Positions 10,401 to 50,575 of a stretch of DNA of 64,000 bases are shown piece by piece. The notes below the pieces were generated by a model. It saw nothing but the letters and a program-made list of their open reading frames with translations, had not been told where the DNA came from and made no database searches. The DNA lies in NCBI RefSeq assembly GCF_963576545.1, contig NC_083639.1, positions 17,675,118 through 17,739,117 of the forward strand, read 5' to 3'. Both the position numbers and the translations under genes were made by a program. How positions within the stretch are numbered: the first letter of the stretch is position 1; the number at the start of each line of letters is the position of its first letter. The stretch comes from Limanda limanda. Its lineage: Eukaryota; Chordata; Actinopteri; Pleuronectiformes; Pleuronectidae.

Positions 10401-13174
10401 TATGGGAGTCACAGCCAAACCCACCAGCAGCAACAGACTCACACCACCCCCTTCTCTTAAAGTCACCTACAGGTGTGTGTGTGCTTGTTATTATCTCCTA
10501 AGGACCTTTTTCCACACAAACACTGACCTTATCAGGACTATTGGACCTCATAGGGACCAACTAATGTAATTTCTGACGTCCTGGTTAAGTTAGAGGTAAC
10601 CTGAGAATTGTGGATAGGTTAAGGTTAGTGTAAAGCATGAATTGGTCATGGTTAAAGTTATGAATAAGGTTTTGATTAGGCTGTCCTCAATAAATAGAAA
10701 TCAATGCAAAGTCCTAAGGATATACATCTGTCTGCAGTTATTTGTAATTCTATGAATTTGGATTTAATTTTTGAATTGAATGTTTTTGTGGGTTCCTGCA
10801 GATGCTCCATTCTTATGAATGACACAGTAAAATGTGATGGAGGACTCTACAAGTCCCTTCAAGCATGGAAAGACCATAAACTTCACATTGAGCATGAGGT
10901 ACTGACACTTTTCCTTCCTTTTTTAAGCCGGCCTGTAAAAACATTTTCAATGAAGAATATCGTGTGGTGTCTAATGAAGATTTTGTGTCTATGTGTTTCT
11001 TCCTGTTGAGTTTAGATCGAAACATTGCAGACCAAAATCAAGAACCTGCGTGAAATCAAAGGTCACCTGAAAAAGGTGCGGCCAGAGGAATGTCAGTGTG
11101 ACACACCCAGGTGAGAGTTGATCGGGACACAACACTGTCACCAGCAGCACAGTGATATAATCATAAACTTAAACTGTCGCCTTTTGTCTTTTCAGTTATA
11201 TCCTCAAGAATAAAGACACTTTTAAGTTAAATGCAGGACGCATGCACTCACTGAGGTAAAAACCTACATTTTATGACACTTAATAACTGATTGATTTCTT
11301 CCCGCACTTTTATTATAACAAATGTTTGTGCTTTCGTCAGAATGCCGTCCAAGCTAAAGAGTCAGTGGCTGGAGAAGGACCAGAAGCGCAGAAAGAAACT
11401 CCGTAAATTCCTCAAAAGACTCCAGAACAACGACACCTGCAGCATGCCGGGTCTGACCTGCTTCACCCATGACAACCACCACTGGCAGACTGCCCCCTTC
11501 TGGACAAGTGGGGAACAACATGTTGTTTTAGAAGAATATTATGTTAAAACTGTTATTTTTTTTATTTTCCAGCAGATATGATGAAAACAATATTGTTGGA
11601 ATCCTGGTGTAATATCCATTGTTTTCCACGCTCACCCCTCCCTTCCCTACCCACTCCCCCTTCCTCTGTCCCTCAGTGGGTCCATTCTGTGCATGTACCA
11701 GTGCCAACAACAACACCTACTGGTGCCTCAGGACCATCAATGACACACACAACTTCCTGTTCTGCGAATTTGCTACTGGTTTCCTGGAGTATTTTGACAT
11801 CAACACTGACCCATACCAGGTATGTTATTTGTACAGACGCAAGCATGATGGCAAAAACTTGTGAATAATAACTACAAAAATGAATCTACAACATGATTGA
11901 TGGTGCATTCCTGTGAGCACAGGGGGCACAGATTTTCCATAGTTCCCAAAGCCTTTGCTGACATTGTGTCCTTATTATTCCTGCAGCTGATAAATGCTGT
12001 CAGCACGCTCGACCGCAACACTCTGAACGCATTGCATCAACAGCTTATGGAGTTACGAGGCTGCAAGGGACATAAGCAATGCAACCCGGAGAAGGGTGAG
12101 AAAAGCTCCTCTAAGTCAAACATGAATTATTACTACGTCTCCTTTGATTCAGACTGGGACTAATGTGAGCTTCCATTCTTTTTAGGAGGGAAGGAGCGAA
12201 GCTACTTCAGCGAATACAGGTATTTTTTTTTTCCTCTTGCAGCACAGCTGATTACTTTGTCAAACACTGCAGATGGAGTTCATATAACAATGTAAAATCA
12301 GAGAGGTTACAGACTCCCCAGTGCGTCTTTGGTTAAATTTTTGCTCAGTGATTAATCTGGGGAGTCGAGAAAATGAAATACTGTGATTTTTGAACATAAA
12401 TTGATCCTTTTTAAACTTCCACGGTTCCTTGCTGTTGGGATCAAAGTCTATTCAGCATGCAGAAGCAAAAAAGGGCCAAAATATGAGCCTGAATTTCAGC
12501 TTTTGTCTTCCCTTTTAGAAATGAAGCCTAATTGCTTGTCTCTGCTGTGCGTGTGGGTGTGTATGTGTGTCTGTGCGCATGCATGTTTGTGTGTGCACCT
12601 GTGTGCGTGTGTGTGTGTGTGTTTTGTGTGTATATACCTGTTTGTTTGTCTACATGCATTTGCCCTGCGCGTGTTTACGTGCTGTGCATGCTTCAGGCCA
12701 GTTCATCGTCGAAAGAGGCCAAAAGTGAAGAAGCCTTCGTCCAAATCGCTGTGAGTTTGTCATAACCCATCTGTTCCTCTGTAGTCAGCCAAGCTCTACT
12801 CCTCTCTCTGTCCAGATTTTCTTATAGCTTGGTCAGATGACCCATCAGCATGCTGCCCTCACTCCATTTCACAGTAGCTTTGTACATCTCTAATTACAGT
12901 AACTCATCTACCTGCATTGCAAAGCTGCACCTTCACCTTCTTTTTCATTCAGCCATCCACTCAAGTCCAATTCTGTGAAGCAATGCAGATGTGTCTCATT
13001 TTGTTGTGTTCTCAGTCCTGTTATTGTCATCCGTTACTTTTCCTCGCAGTGTTGGTGGGAACAGACCACAACTGGAGCCACGGTTTCCAGTGAACCCCTC
13101 AAGCAGCACATGTAACTCACAGCTCTGTTTTCCCCCTGCACAGGGGGCAGATTTGGGAAGGGTGGGTTGGCTAA
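4204..13174 (+). CDS. sulf2: Extracellular sulfatase Sulf-2 (heparan sulfate 6-O-endosulfatase), whole coding span, 20 exons
   Basis: Twenty exons join in frame to 2664 nt, or 887 residues plus stop (human SULF2 is about 870). Sulf-2 is secreted or membrane-associated and removes 6-O-sulfates from heparan sulfate chains, tuning Wnt, FGF and BMP signalling. A hydrophobic signal peptide spans residues 1-29. The sulfatase fold has calcium ligands D61/D62 in LTDDQD, the formylglycine motif CCPSR with the modified cysteine at about C97, and [10 protein letters not shown] at 326-335. A basic hydrophilic domain follows, then the conserved C-terminal region containing [13 protein letters not shown] and ending in a [13 protein letters not shown] tail. 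Motifs such as PPGWKEWV and KSILKLLDT match SULF2 better than SULF1. Start choice: first ATG before the signal peptide, with good Kozak context. No frameshift or stop was seen. The a/b teleost copy cannot be decided here. Confidence 0.96.
5177..5416 (+). CDS. sulf2: sulf2 coding exon 2 (formylglycine site)
   Basis: The acceptor tctcccag precedes it. It encodes SMQAMNKTR through [20 protein letters not shown] to NNSGYRT. The CCPSR motif is the sulfatase activation site. Phase 1 in and phase 1 out; donor gtgaag. Confidence 0.96.
5521..5672 (+). CDS. sulf2: sulf2 coding exon 3
   Basis: Encodes [20 protein letters not shown] through [14 protein letters not shown] to NGNYSK. Phase 1 in, phase 0 out; donor gtatta. 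Confidence 0.95.
6140..6309 (+). CDS. sulf2: sulf2 coding exon 4
   Basis: Encodes [35 protein letters not shown] and SAFPNASQH, part of the catalytic domain. Phase 0 in, phase 2 out; donor gtgaga. Confidence 0.95.
6310..7811 (+). other. sulf2 intron between coding exons 4 and 5
   Basis: A 1.5 kb intron. No further exon, recognisable repeat family or RNA gene was seen in it. Confidence 0.7.
7812..7962 (+). CDS. sulf2: sulf2 coding exon 5
   Basis: Encodes [38 protein letters not shown] and SVEK. Phase 2 in, phase 0 out; donor gtagga. Confidence 0.95.
8239..8414 (+). CDS. sulf2: sulf2 coding exon 6 (DHGYH motif)
   Basis: Encodes [40 protein letters not shown] and [15 protein letters not shown]. 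The Asp-His pair (326/327) and the Lys of VKGKS belong to the metal and substrate site. Phase 0 in, phase 2 out. Confidence 0.96.
8590..8718 (+). CDS. sulf2: sulf2 coding exon 7
   Basis: Encodes [20 protein letters not shown] and [20 protein letters not shown], the end of the catalytic domain. Phase 2 in and out. Confidence 0.95.
9026..9082 (+). CDS. sulf2: sulf2 coding exon 8
   Basis: A 57 bp exon encoding [18 protein letters not shown], conserved in SULF2. Phase 2 in and out; donor gtaggt. Confidence 0.93.
9202..9331 (+). CDS. sulf2: sulf2 coding exon 9
   Basis: Encodes [40 protein letters not shown] and PGQ. This opens the basic hydrophilic domain typical of Sulf enzymes. Phase 2 in, phase 0 out. 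Confidence 0.94.
9657..9864 (+). CDS. sulf2: sulf2 coding exon 10
   Basis: Encodes [20 protein letters not shown] and a divergent stretch ending in a basic cluster ([11 protein letters not shown]). Only the start is strongly conserved, as expected for the hydrophilic domain. Phase 0 in, phase 1 out; donor gtaagt. Confidence 0.9.
10214..10472 (+). CDS. sulf2: sulf2 coding exon 11
   Basis: Encodes [36 protein letters not shown] and an acidic, serine-rich part ending [25 protein letters not shown] aligns with the human RSVAIEVDGRVYHVGL segment. Phase 1 in, phase 2 out. Confidence 0.92.
10802..10898 (+). CDS. sulf2: sulf2 coding exon 12
   Basis: Encodes [20 protein letters not shown] and [12 protein letters not shown], close to the SULF2 family sequence. 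Phase 2 in, phase 0 out. Confidence 0.95.
11016..11110 (+). CDS. sulf2: sulf2 coding exon 13
   Basis: Encodes [20 protein letters not shown] and [11 protein letters not shown], a predicted helical or coiled-coil segment. Phase 0 in, phase 2 out. Confidence 0.95.
11196..11255 (+). CDS. sulf2: sulf2 coding exon 14
   Basis: A 60 bp exon encoding [19 protein letters not shown]. Divergent, but in phase (2 in, 2 out) and placed between conserved exons. Confidence 0.88.
11341..11507 (+). CDS. sulf2: sulf2 coding exon 15
   Basis: Encodes a basic run ([20 protein letters not shown]) and [20 protein letters not shown] with PFWT. It ends one base into a Met codon completed by the next exon. Phase 2 in, phase 1 out. 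Confidence 0.95.
11677..11819 (+). CDS. sulf2: sulf2 coding exon 16
   Basis: Encodes [40 protein letters not shown] and INTDPYQ, almost identical to the human C-terminal domain. Phase 1 in, phase 0 out. Confidence 0.96.
11987..12095 (+). CDS. sulf2: sulf2 coding exon 17
   Basis: Encodes [36 protein letters not shown]. Phase 0 in, phase 1 out; donor gtgaga. Confidence 0.95.
12186..12219 (+). CDS. sulf2: sulf2 coding exon 18 (microexon)
   Basis: A 34 bp exon encoding [11 protein letters not shown], matching human KDGGSYEQYRQ in position. Phase 1 in, phase 2 out. Confidence 0.87.
12540..12650. repeat. GT-rich simple repeat in a sulf2 intron
   Basis: Imperfect GT/TGTGCG repeat in the intron between coding exons 18 and 19. 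No exon lies in it. Confidence 0.85.
12697..12750 (+). CDS. sulf2: sulf2 coding exon 19
   Basis: Encodes [17 protein letters not shown], matching the SULF2 basic tail KRPSSKSLG. Phase 2 in and out; donor gtgagt. Confidence 0.92.
13144..13174 (+). CDS. sulf2: sulf2 terminal coding exon 20
   Basis: Completes Leu and encodes GQIWEGWVG followed by TAA at 13172-13174. Human SULF2 ends GQLWEGWEG, so the C-terminus is confirmed despite the short exon. Confidence 0.95.
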
Positions 13175-14500
13175 CCACCTGCATCCCACAACCGAGCACA
13201 TCAGCCTCCTCCGGCGAAGGAAGGAGAAGGGAGGGAGTGCAGGCAAAAACCCAAGGACCTTGACCACACCTCGATGGACCATAACCTGAGATACCACTTT
13301 TCTCTACTCTGGGTTTTTCCTTTTTGAGAGAGCTGCTGTTTGTAGCCCTCACCCAGACAGAGGAGACGCTGAGACTGAGAGGAGGCGTAAAAACTCTTCA
13401 ACCGTCACTTCTACCTGCCGCACACATTTCATACACATGTGCATCCTCTGTTAACCCCCAGCTGTGAGGACTGTTACCATCAACAAGATGCTGTGAATCA
13501 GGTGGGGGCAGTTTGGTATCCACAAGCCATTCAGTCTAACGGTACTGCTTGTAGATAATATATATCAGCTTTAATCATTTTTCTTTCATGTCATGAGATG
13601 TAAGGTGGCAAAGTGATGATCCATGTCAACTCTGCTGCTACGCAATGAAGCCATGGCCTCATGATGTCTCTGTGGCACATGCTTAACCATTACTGCTTGG
13701 ACATATCTCTTGCTCTTTCCTCTGCACCAACGTGTCTGCACATGGAGGTGGCACAGACTTTTCAAACAGCCGCCAGTAACAGACTCTTCTAATCTTTTTG
13801 TATTATAGTTGATCTTAACGCTGATGAATGTCCTTTAAAAGCATCATCTTCCTCAACGCTGTGAGATGTGGAGACCGCCACACCTTGTACAGACCTACAC
13901 TAGCCACCGTCCCACAGTAATACAACCCAGACCTCCAGAAGATGGGTCCACTGGCAGAATGCGTCATTACTAGTGAATGTCGTTTTACTCCCTCGCGTTG
14001 TCAGTACCACACTGTAGAAGTATCCAAAAAGTGTGTTCAGCTTGCTATACATGGTGCTACAGAATAACAACACAGATACAAAACCTTGCTGTACAGTACA
14101 GTACGTATTTGAATGTATGTTGTGCAATTAATATAAATGTTTACAATATTTTTTATAATACTGAAGAGGCAGACCTCATTGTATGATATGAGTTGACAAG
14201 ATGAACTTGTAGTAAGAAGTGTAGCTTGAGAATGTCATTGCCCTCAATTTGTATGTTTTGTTCTTTCCTTATTTACATGGGAAAAGCACTTAAGGGGTTC
14301 ACTGTGAAGAGAAGCGCCGTGTACATTTCAATGGATGTTGAGTTTACCCTGTTCCGGAGGAGAAACACAACAGTGTAATACTTATTGATGTGAATCTTAG
14401 CTAGCTGCCTCTGTTAGCTTCTGTGACTTTTTTTAGCAACTACTTCCATAGACCTGAGTGCTGATAGTGATTTGTGAATAAAGTGTTGTTTGACCATAAA
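13175..14500 (+). other. sulf2: sulf2 3' UTR
   Basis: About 1.3 kb between the stop and a canonical AATAAA at 14477-14482. The cleavage site is estimated, and no other feature was recognised inside. Confidence 0.7.
14477..14482 (+). terminator. sulf2: sulf2 polyadenylation signal AATAAA
   Basis: A canonical hexamer followed by GTGTTGTTTG, a GU-rich downstream element. It is the best candidate after the sulf2 stop codon. Confidence 0.7.
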
Positions 14501-15436
14501 TTCGACCCGACTATTATTCTGACATAATGTCGGCTTACTTGTGTTGCTGTCCAGCAGGTGTCTCTGTCTGCTTGTCCACAGGGTTACATAGTAATACACT
14601 AGTATTACTACAGTGGAGAAACAAGTTCTTATCCTCATGAAAGAGCTGGTTGTGGTGTTCAGGGTTTTAACTGACTGAGTCACATGAGAATACGTTGAAA
14701 AATCAGCATATCTGATCTCTGATATTCAAATATTAGTCAAGGTGTGTCGCCTAGCAATGCTTTTCCAAAAAAATAAACTACAGGAAATGCCAGAATTAAA
14801 CTTACCCAGTTGATGACTTTCATTGAAAAAAAAGTTTTATGAAATGTTATATTTGAATATGTAAATAAGGCCTTATCAAATCAAATATGCACAGATTTGC
14901 ATCTCATATCAGACTGTTTTTCCATATTAGATCCAGAGCTTATTATAGACAGAATTTCATTTCACTCCATAAGTCAGAAATTACTGTCTATAGCCATGAA
15001 GTGAAGCATTTTCAACAGGATTATAAAATAAACTGTACTGATCCCAGCAACCGATAGCTGGAATGAGGTATACAAGAAAATACAATAATAAAATGTAACT
15101 GAAAAATGTGTAAATCAAAGAGAATATGTAGATTAATAATATAAACAGCTTACTGCAAACGGATATTTTATTTGTAGAAAAATTAACATGAGAAGAGTGA
15201 AGTGGCACAGTCTAAAGTTCAATAGGATGTGTATTGAAATATTCAAAGTTAAGTAGAAGATAAGACTATTATTACCGTAGAAAAAACAGTAACTTTACAA
15301 TCTAAAAATAATTAAATAATAATAACAGTGATAAATATAAATAAATAAAATAATAAATATGAATAATGTATAAGGCTATGAATGATATATACCAGTTCGT
15401 CTGGTAAAATAACATTTAGAATATAGAAATATAAGA
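14501..15436. other. Intergenic spacer between sulf2 and arhgap39
   Basis: AT-rich sequence with no gene, RNA or repeat family recognised. The genes on either side are in the same orientation. Confidence 0.7.
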
Positions 15437-15849
15437 TAGATAGAGTGGGGGTGGGAGAGGGAGAGAGAGATAGAGTTGGGGGGAGAGGGAGAGAGAGGGA
15501 GGGAGAGAGAGACACACACACACACACACAGAGAAAGAGCGAGGAAGAGAGTGAGAGAGGGGGGGAGACACACACACAGAAAGAGCGAGAGAGGGGGGAG
15601 AGAGAGACACACACACAGAGCGAGAAAGAGAGAGAGACACACACACAGAGCGAGAAAGAGAGAGAGAGAGAAGGGGGGACACAAAGAGAGAGAAAAAGAG
15701 CGAGAAAGAGAGAGAGAGAAAGCGCGAGAAAGAGAGAGAGAGGCACACACAGAGCGAGAAAGAGTGAGAGAGAGAGAAAGCGCGAGAAAGAGAGAGAGAC
15801 ACACACACAGAGCGAGAAAGAGAGAGAGAGGGGGGGCACACAGAGAGAG

Positions 15850-15913
<64 letters not shown>

Positions 15914-15942
15914 CGAGAAAGAGAGAGAGAGGCACACACACG

Positions 15943-15983
<41 letters not shown>
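15437..15983. repeat. Purine-rich (GA)n with (AC)n blocks, ~550 bp
   Basis: Alternating GAGAGA, GAGACACACACA and GAAAGCGCGAGAAAG units, with a pure (GA) run around 15865-15908. One strand is almost purely purine. It abuts the presumed first exon of arhgap39. Open frames of Arg/Glu or Ser/Leu repeats through it are products of the repeat, not genes. Confidence 0.93.
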
Positions 15984-15984
<1 letters not shown>

Positions 15985-16109
15985 CGTCTCGTGCAGCTCA
16001 CTCCACACACGGAGCAGACAACGCGCTAACAAGCAGAAACTTCACAGAGAACTCTTCTTCTTCTTCTTCTTCTCTCTCTCCGTGTGCGGCTCGTCTACCA
16101 TGTGAAGAA
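15984..16109 (+). promoter_or_regulatory. arhgap39: Presumed promoter-proximal region and 5' UTR of arhgap39
   Basis: Sequence between the GA repeat and the start codon, including a TCT repeat at about 16055-16080. Transcript start cannot be fixed from sequence, and no TATA box is seen. A short upstream ATG (16100, ATGTGA) is an immediate start-stop. Confidence 0.45.
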
Positions 16110-45656
<29,547 letters not shown>

Positions 45657-47012
45657 CTGCTGTAAACCGCCCAGAGTGCTGGATCCGAATCTGCAGTTAC
45701 ACACATTTACAATCATACATTAAACACTGTCTCTGTTCAAATCACACTGGAAACTCTGTGGGTGAGACATTACAACTCTTGCGACATAAAAGGTTTGAAA
45801 ACAGCTTGGACTTCGGACCACTGTGCTCTCCTGCTATGATTCAGAGAGACGATACACATCAACACCTTAAGTTCCACTGGTTTTTCTTTGATGCTAACAT
45901 CCACAGTGACGGCTTTAAAGTGGTTCACTGTAATATTTTCTAACCGCGGCATGTGAAAATAGATTTATTCTACTTTTGTTTCTCACAGAATGGGTAGTGT
46001 TACCCTCACAACTGACAACTGGGCTATGTAAAGAGTCTTATAGTATTTTCTTCAGATGTGTTCACTCTGTGCGTGTGTGTGTGTGTGATTGTCAGTGTGA
46101 ACGAAGACACTGCCCTATTTTATCATGTACAGAAAGTAGAAAGTATGAAAAGTAAAAGAACTCTTGTAACGGTGTCTTATTAATAAGCTTGCCTGTGCTG
46201 TTTTTGAGTGTTGTCCTGATGGCTTGTCTCCCCGTATATTTCATTTTACGGGACGCAAGTAACTGCGTTACCACAACTGTTCTGACAGGAGCACAGAGCC
46301 CTGTTTCCAAGCACACACAGGAAGGATGTGCAGGAAACTCTTTTTAAAGGATGGTGGTGATTTTCTAAACCAACAAATTTGGACGTGCTTTGATTTGTAT
46401 GACTCTGAACACTCAACTGAAGCCATCCGGGAGTGTGGTAATTCGACTTGATGTCAGTGATGTGGGAGGCTGGTTGTTGATACTCTTTCTCTATTATCTC
46501 CTAAAAAGCCTAAGTTGGAATTGTGTTCTCTTTAGTTTGTGGTCTGTTTGTTTTCTTTTTTTGGCTCAGGTCTCATGATAAAACGGGTGTTGGATGTGAT
46601 AACTGTACTCGGCCTCCTTCACGGACTGAACATACGATTCATCTGCCACAAACCCCTGTACTGACAATGGAGTTTTGTTCAACTGTCAAGCACTATGAGA
46701 ATGTAGATTACGCTCTTTGTGTCTCCTCTCAGACTTTGCCCATGTAAATAAATACAGTGTGTAAATAGTATCAACACCCCTGAAGTGTATTAATCTAATG
46801 AACCAGGTTATGGGTGAAGTTAATGTCGCCGTAAACAGCAATAAACTAAAACTCTTTTTGTAATTAACTGTTAATTTCTCTGCTGTAACCGCCTGCCTTT
46901 TGGACATAGGAATGATTCAGACCACTTTCCATGTATGTTTATGTGTGTTTGCATACCTTCTTGTTAAAATGTGGAATGACTGTCCATGAATAAAAGTTTG
47001 TTCAATTGTAGA
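45657..47012 (+). other. arhgap39: arhgap39 3' UTR
   Basis: About 1.35 kb with three AATAAA hexamers: 46747-46752, 46840-46845 and 46989-46994. A GT repeat lies near 46071-46087. The end coordinate is an estimate from the last hexamer. Confidence 0.65.
46989..46994 (+). terminator. arhgap39: arhgap39 distal polyadenylation signal AATAAA
   Basis: The last of three canonical hexamers after the stop, followed by a strongly GT-rich stretch. The two upstream copies offer alternative 3' ends. Confidence 0.6.
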
Positions 47013-48380
47013 CGAGATGGTTTGGGCTTATTGTTGTCTTTATAGTTATTGTAGCTGAGATGAGCCAGGAAGTGAAAGGAAGGATGACATGCAACAAAGA
47101 CCTCTGGCTTCATTGTCAACTTTAATATTGGTCCCTCTACCATTAGCTCAGCTGTGGCTATAACAAAGACCATCCTTACGCATTACTGGATATGCCACTA
47201 TGTATTATTGTATATCACATTATATATGTACAAGAGAATATTGCCTGTCTAATTCCACAGATATTCCCTTCTCTATCTAAGCAGTAGCCAAGGTCAGGTT
47301 CTAGATAAAGAGCCAACCAACTGTGTCTTGTAGTGTCTACGTTGAGGGACTTTCATATCTATCTCACATGCTCCAGACAGAGAGGCACCATCTTCAACTC
47401 TTTTGTGTATTACACCAGGGGCCAGACTTAAGGACACTATGTGATTTAGCTTCCAGAAAACTTCTTCCGAGTCCAGTCCGAAATATTTCTTAGAAAGAAG
47501 TGCTATGTGTTACACAATCAGACCTATTTGTCTCGTCTGGTTTAGCATCCAGTGTCAAAACATGAAAGTCTCCCTCCTCTGTATCTGCCTGTGCACAGAT
47601 GAGCATAAGCAAACAGACGCAATCTGCTCCCTGTCCCGTCACACAGCATCAACTTCACTTAATCAGATCCGTGCATATTCAGCCGTTTGTTCTTTTCATG
47701 CTCATCACTGCACAAGACTTCCGCGTGCTTCATCCATCACTGTAGTGATCGTATACCTATCCGCCACTGGTGAAAAGCAGCAGGGTGAGAGGACCTCTGA
47801 CCTCAGCCTGCAGCACTGGAACAAGTTAAAGAGAATAGACTCAGGGGGAGAGGAAAAAATTCCATTCAAAAAGTACATTCAGGGACACAGGACATTGGAA
47901 TAGTCATGTTCATTTGAGTGCATCACTTTCATAATGATGATTGTGAAGAAGCTGTAATCCAACATGATGATTAAGGTCTTAGGTTATCTTAAAGCTCAGA
48001 TGTCTTTGGGTGCCTGACGGTTTAAATGGTGTTCCTTTAAGTTTTCCACTCTAAAATGTTACAAAACAAAAATTGAAACAGTGTCTGAAAATTATGAAAA
48101 GGATCACTTTTATAAATTTTAGCATTAAATCTTTTGGACACCAGTTCATCTTCTACTTACTAAACCAGTACCAGCTCTAGGTTTTTTCTTAACCAGGGGC
48201 TAGAGTTGTGTCCAACATCCATGCACACAACTGTCATTCTTTGTTCACTGTTCATTTTAAAAATGGTTCCGTGTTCAAACACAGGTTCACTTCAGGGGCC
48301 AATCAGATTTCAGCGGGGCCAGTGACCCCCAGTCACTGACCCCTGGCTCTGCTCTTGACTTTTATAACAGCAGAAACTTT
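47013..48380. other. Intergenic sequence after arhgap39
   Basis: No gene, RNA or clear repeat was recognised. The short frames present have no recognisable similarity. Confidence 0.6.
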
Positions 48381-48740
<360 letters not shown>

Positions 48741-48835
48741 GAGGGTATAATAGCATGGATTATGATGGTTTGATTATAATGATTAGACGTATAAAATAAT
48801 TTATTATTATCTTATTATAAAAAATATTATATAAC

Positions 48836-49260
48836 ATTACATATCATTTAGCTGATGCTTTTATCCAAGACGACTTACAAAAAGTGCATTCAACCATGAG
48901 GGTACAAACCCGGAACAGCAAGATTCATGTAGGTGCAATAGCTTAAAAAAAAACTACAAAGCCAAAACTACAAAGGGCACACAAGTCCAAAATATAAGTG
49001 CACAGATGCTCTCTTAAGAATGGTTATTAGACATCTTCTTAACCAAGGTAAAGCAAACAATCGTGATCTTGTTGAGTGTTTGGCTCGCAGTGAGGGAGCA
49101 ACAAGCCGATTGGCAGATGCAGAGCGGAGTGGACAGGCTGGGGTGTAAGGTGTGACCACGTCCTGGATGTACACCGGACCTGATCAGTTCACAGCACGGT
49201 ACGCAAGAACTACTGTTTTGAAGCGAATTCGGGCAGCCACTGGTAACCAGTGAAGGGGCT
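48836..49260. repeat. Dispersed fish repeat, class undetermined
   Basis: Contains catttagctgatgctttta followed by tccaagacgacttacaaaa, then a segment ending gcagccactggtaaccagtg. I recall both phrases as recurrent in fish genomes, but no database was consulted and ends and class are not established. Confidence 0.5.
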
Positions 49261-49478
49261 GGGGGAGTTGTTATTCTATTAACAACTATATTATGAAACT
49301 GAGGTTATCATGGCCAGGCTCTATTATTTCATGTTTAGGTGCTTTAGGACAGTGGCTGGTGCTCTGCCCAGTGACCTGTGTGACAGAATACAAAATGCAA
49401 ATAACCTACTGGATCCGAATGTATCCATACATATGAGAGGAAAGTTAGGAGGCTGCTGCTGATGATAAATTAGGGACA

Positions 49479-49812
49479 GGCGGTGGACTAGTGGCAGAAA
49501 CTTGGACTATAGGCAGAAAACGTCTCTGGTTCGTCTCTGGTTCGACTCCACGGAGAAACAACAAAACGACGAACCTGGATCGATCTGTCCAAAAATCCAA
49601 GAGGATTCTCCCTACCCTGTCTAGTGCCCCTGAGCAAGGCACGTTACTCCCCCAACATCTGCTCCCCGGGTGCCATACATGGCTGCCTACTGCTCTGTGT
49701 GTCCTGCACCAGATGGGTTAAAAGCAGAGGTTAAATTTCCCTCCTTGAATGAGTGTGCCTGTGCATGTCTGTGCATGTGTTTGGGACAAATAAATGTTAA
49801 TGTATCTTAAAT
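49479..49812 (+). mobile_element. tRNA-derived SINE (copy 1)
   Basis: Starts ggcggtggactagtggcaga. It has a perfect RNA polymerase III B box ggttcgactcc at 49539-49549 with a partial duplicate ggttcgtctc just before it, an approximate A box, and a shared body with cctgagcaaggcac and ctccccgggtgcc. It ends in a tail ggacaaataaatgttaatg, as in SINEs mobilised by L2-type LINEs. A second copy lies in opposite orientation at 59769-60112. An open frame through it is not a gene. Confidence 0.8.
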
Positions 49813-49829
49813 TACTATTTCCTCCATCT

Positions 49830-50110
49830 TCAGTGTGTACGATTTAGTGACATCTAGTGGTGAGGTGTCGAGCTGCAACTGAATACCCCTCACCTGCCCC
49901 TCCCCTTCCAAACATGACAGAGAACCTGTGGCAGCCTTCTGTCGTCATCAAACTGAAAGGTGTTTAGTTTGTCCAGTTTCACCTAATATGTTCCTTTCAC
50001 CTAAATCTTCCACACTGGGCCTATAATCCAGGTGGTCTTACCATGATTGAAGGTTATATAAGTTTAATACTCAGTATGAAGACACACAGGGACGACTCTG
50101 TGGTATTTGG
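49830..50110. repeat. Probable dispersed fish repeat
   Basis: Contains tttagtgacatctagtggtg and caaacatgacagagaacctg. These are phrases I associate with a common percomorph repeat (pattern memory only). Boundaries and class are uncertain and no coding capacity was seen. Confidence 0.4.
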
Positions 50111-50567
50111 GGCAGACACCAGCTCTTATCACATATAGTGAGGGCAACATATGAAAATCTGGGAACTAAATCCTTACCAAGAAATTTCTTCACAATTGTG
50201 TTTAGGAAGGTGTGTAATATCATGTCTTAAAATGTTGAAATTCAACTCCCGTGGGAAACCTCCTAAAAAATTGTTCAAAGTTGGGGTACCTGTAACCGAT
50301 TTTTGAAAAATCGAAAATGTTAAATTTGGCTTTAAGTAACTTGTGAGGGGTCAAACTAGGGGTTTTTCATGATTCTGAGTTGATTGCAAGCATTAGTTTC
50401 TCACCAAAACCACTCCTTAGTGCAAAAACAGCCACCCCCACTTTTCCCACTCACTGCATTTTCAGCCATTATTCACGAATAAAGGGTTCCAAACCGCCTC
50501 CCCAAAAACAACAAAAAATAAAAATAACCCAGTTAACACCATTAAAAATTCTTTCTTTTTTCTATTT
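50111..50567. other. Spacer before the nested transposon region
   Basis: No gene or recognisable repeat. It ends at the left target duplication of the outer hAT element. Confidence 0.6.
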
Positions 50568-50575
50568 GTCTAAAG
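50568..50575. repeat. Left target-site duplication of hAT element
   Basis: gtctaaag directly before the terminal CAGTGGTG. An identical 8-mer follows the right end at 58070-58077. Confidence 0.8.

Noticed and set aside
15312..16105. Long open frames on both strands rich in Ser/Leu or Arg/Glu
   Set aside because: They are translations of the GA/CA simple repeat, with no domain or codon signal.
47505..47903. 132-codon open frame after arhgap39
   Set aside because: No recognisable domain, no splice or promoter context, and composition like the surrounding intergenic DNA.
49491..49721. 76-codon frame ending in WLPTALCVLHQMG, with a similar minus-strand frame at 59730-60209
   Set aside because: Both are the body of the tRNA-derived SINE and share its DNA repeats, so they are not a protein family.
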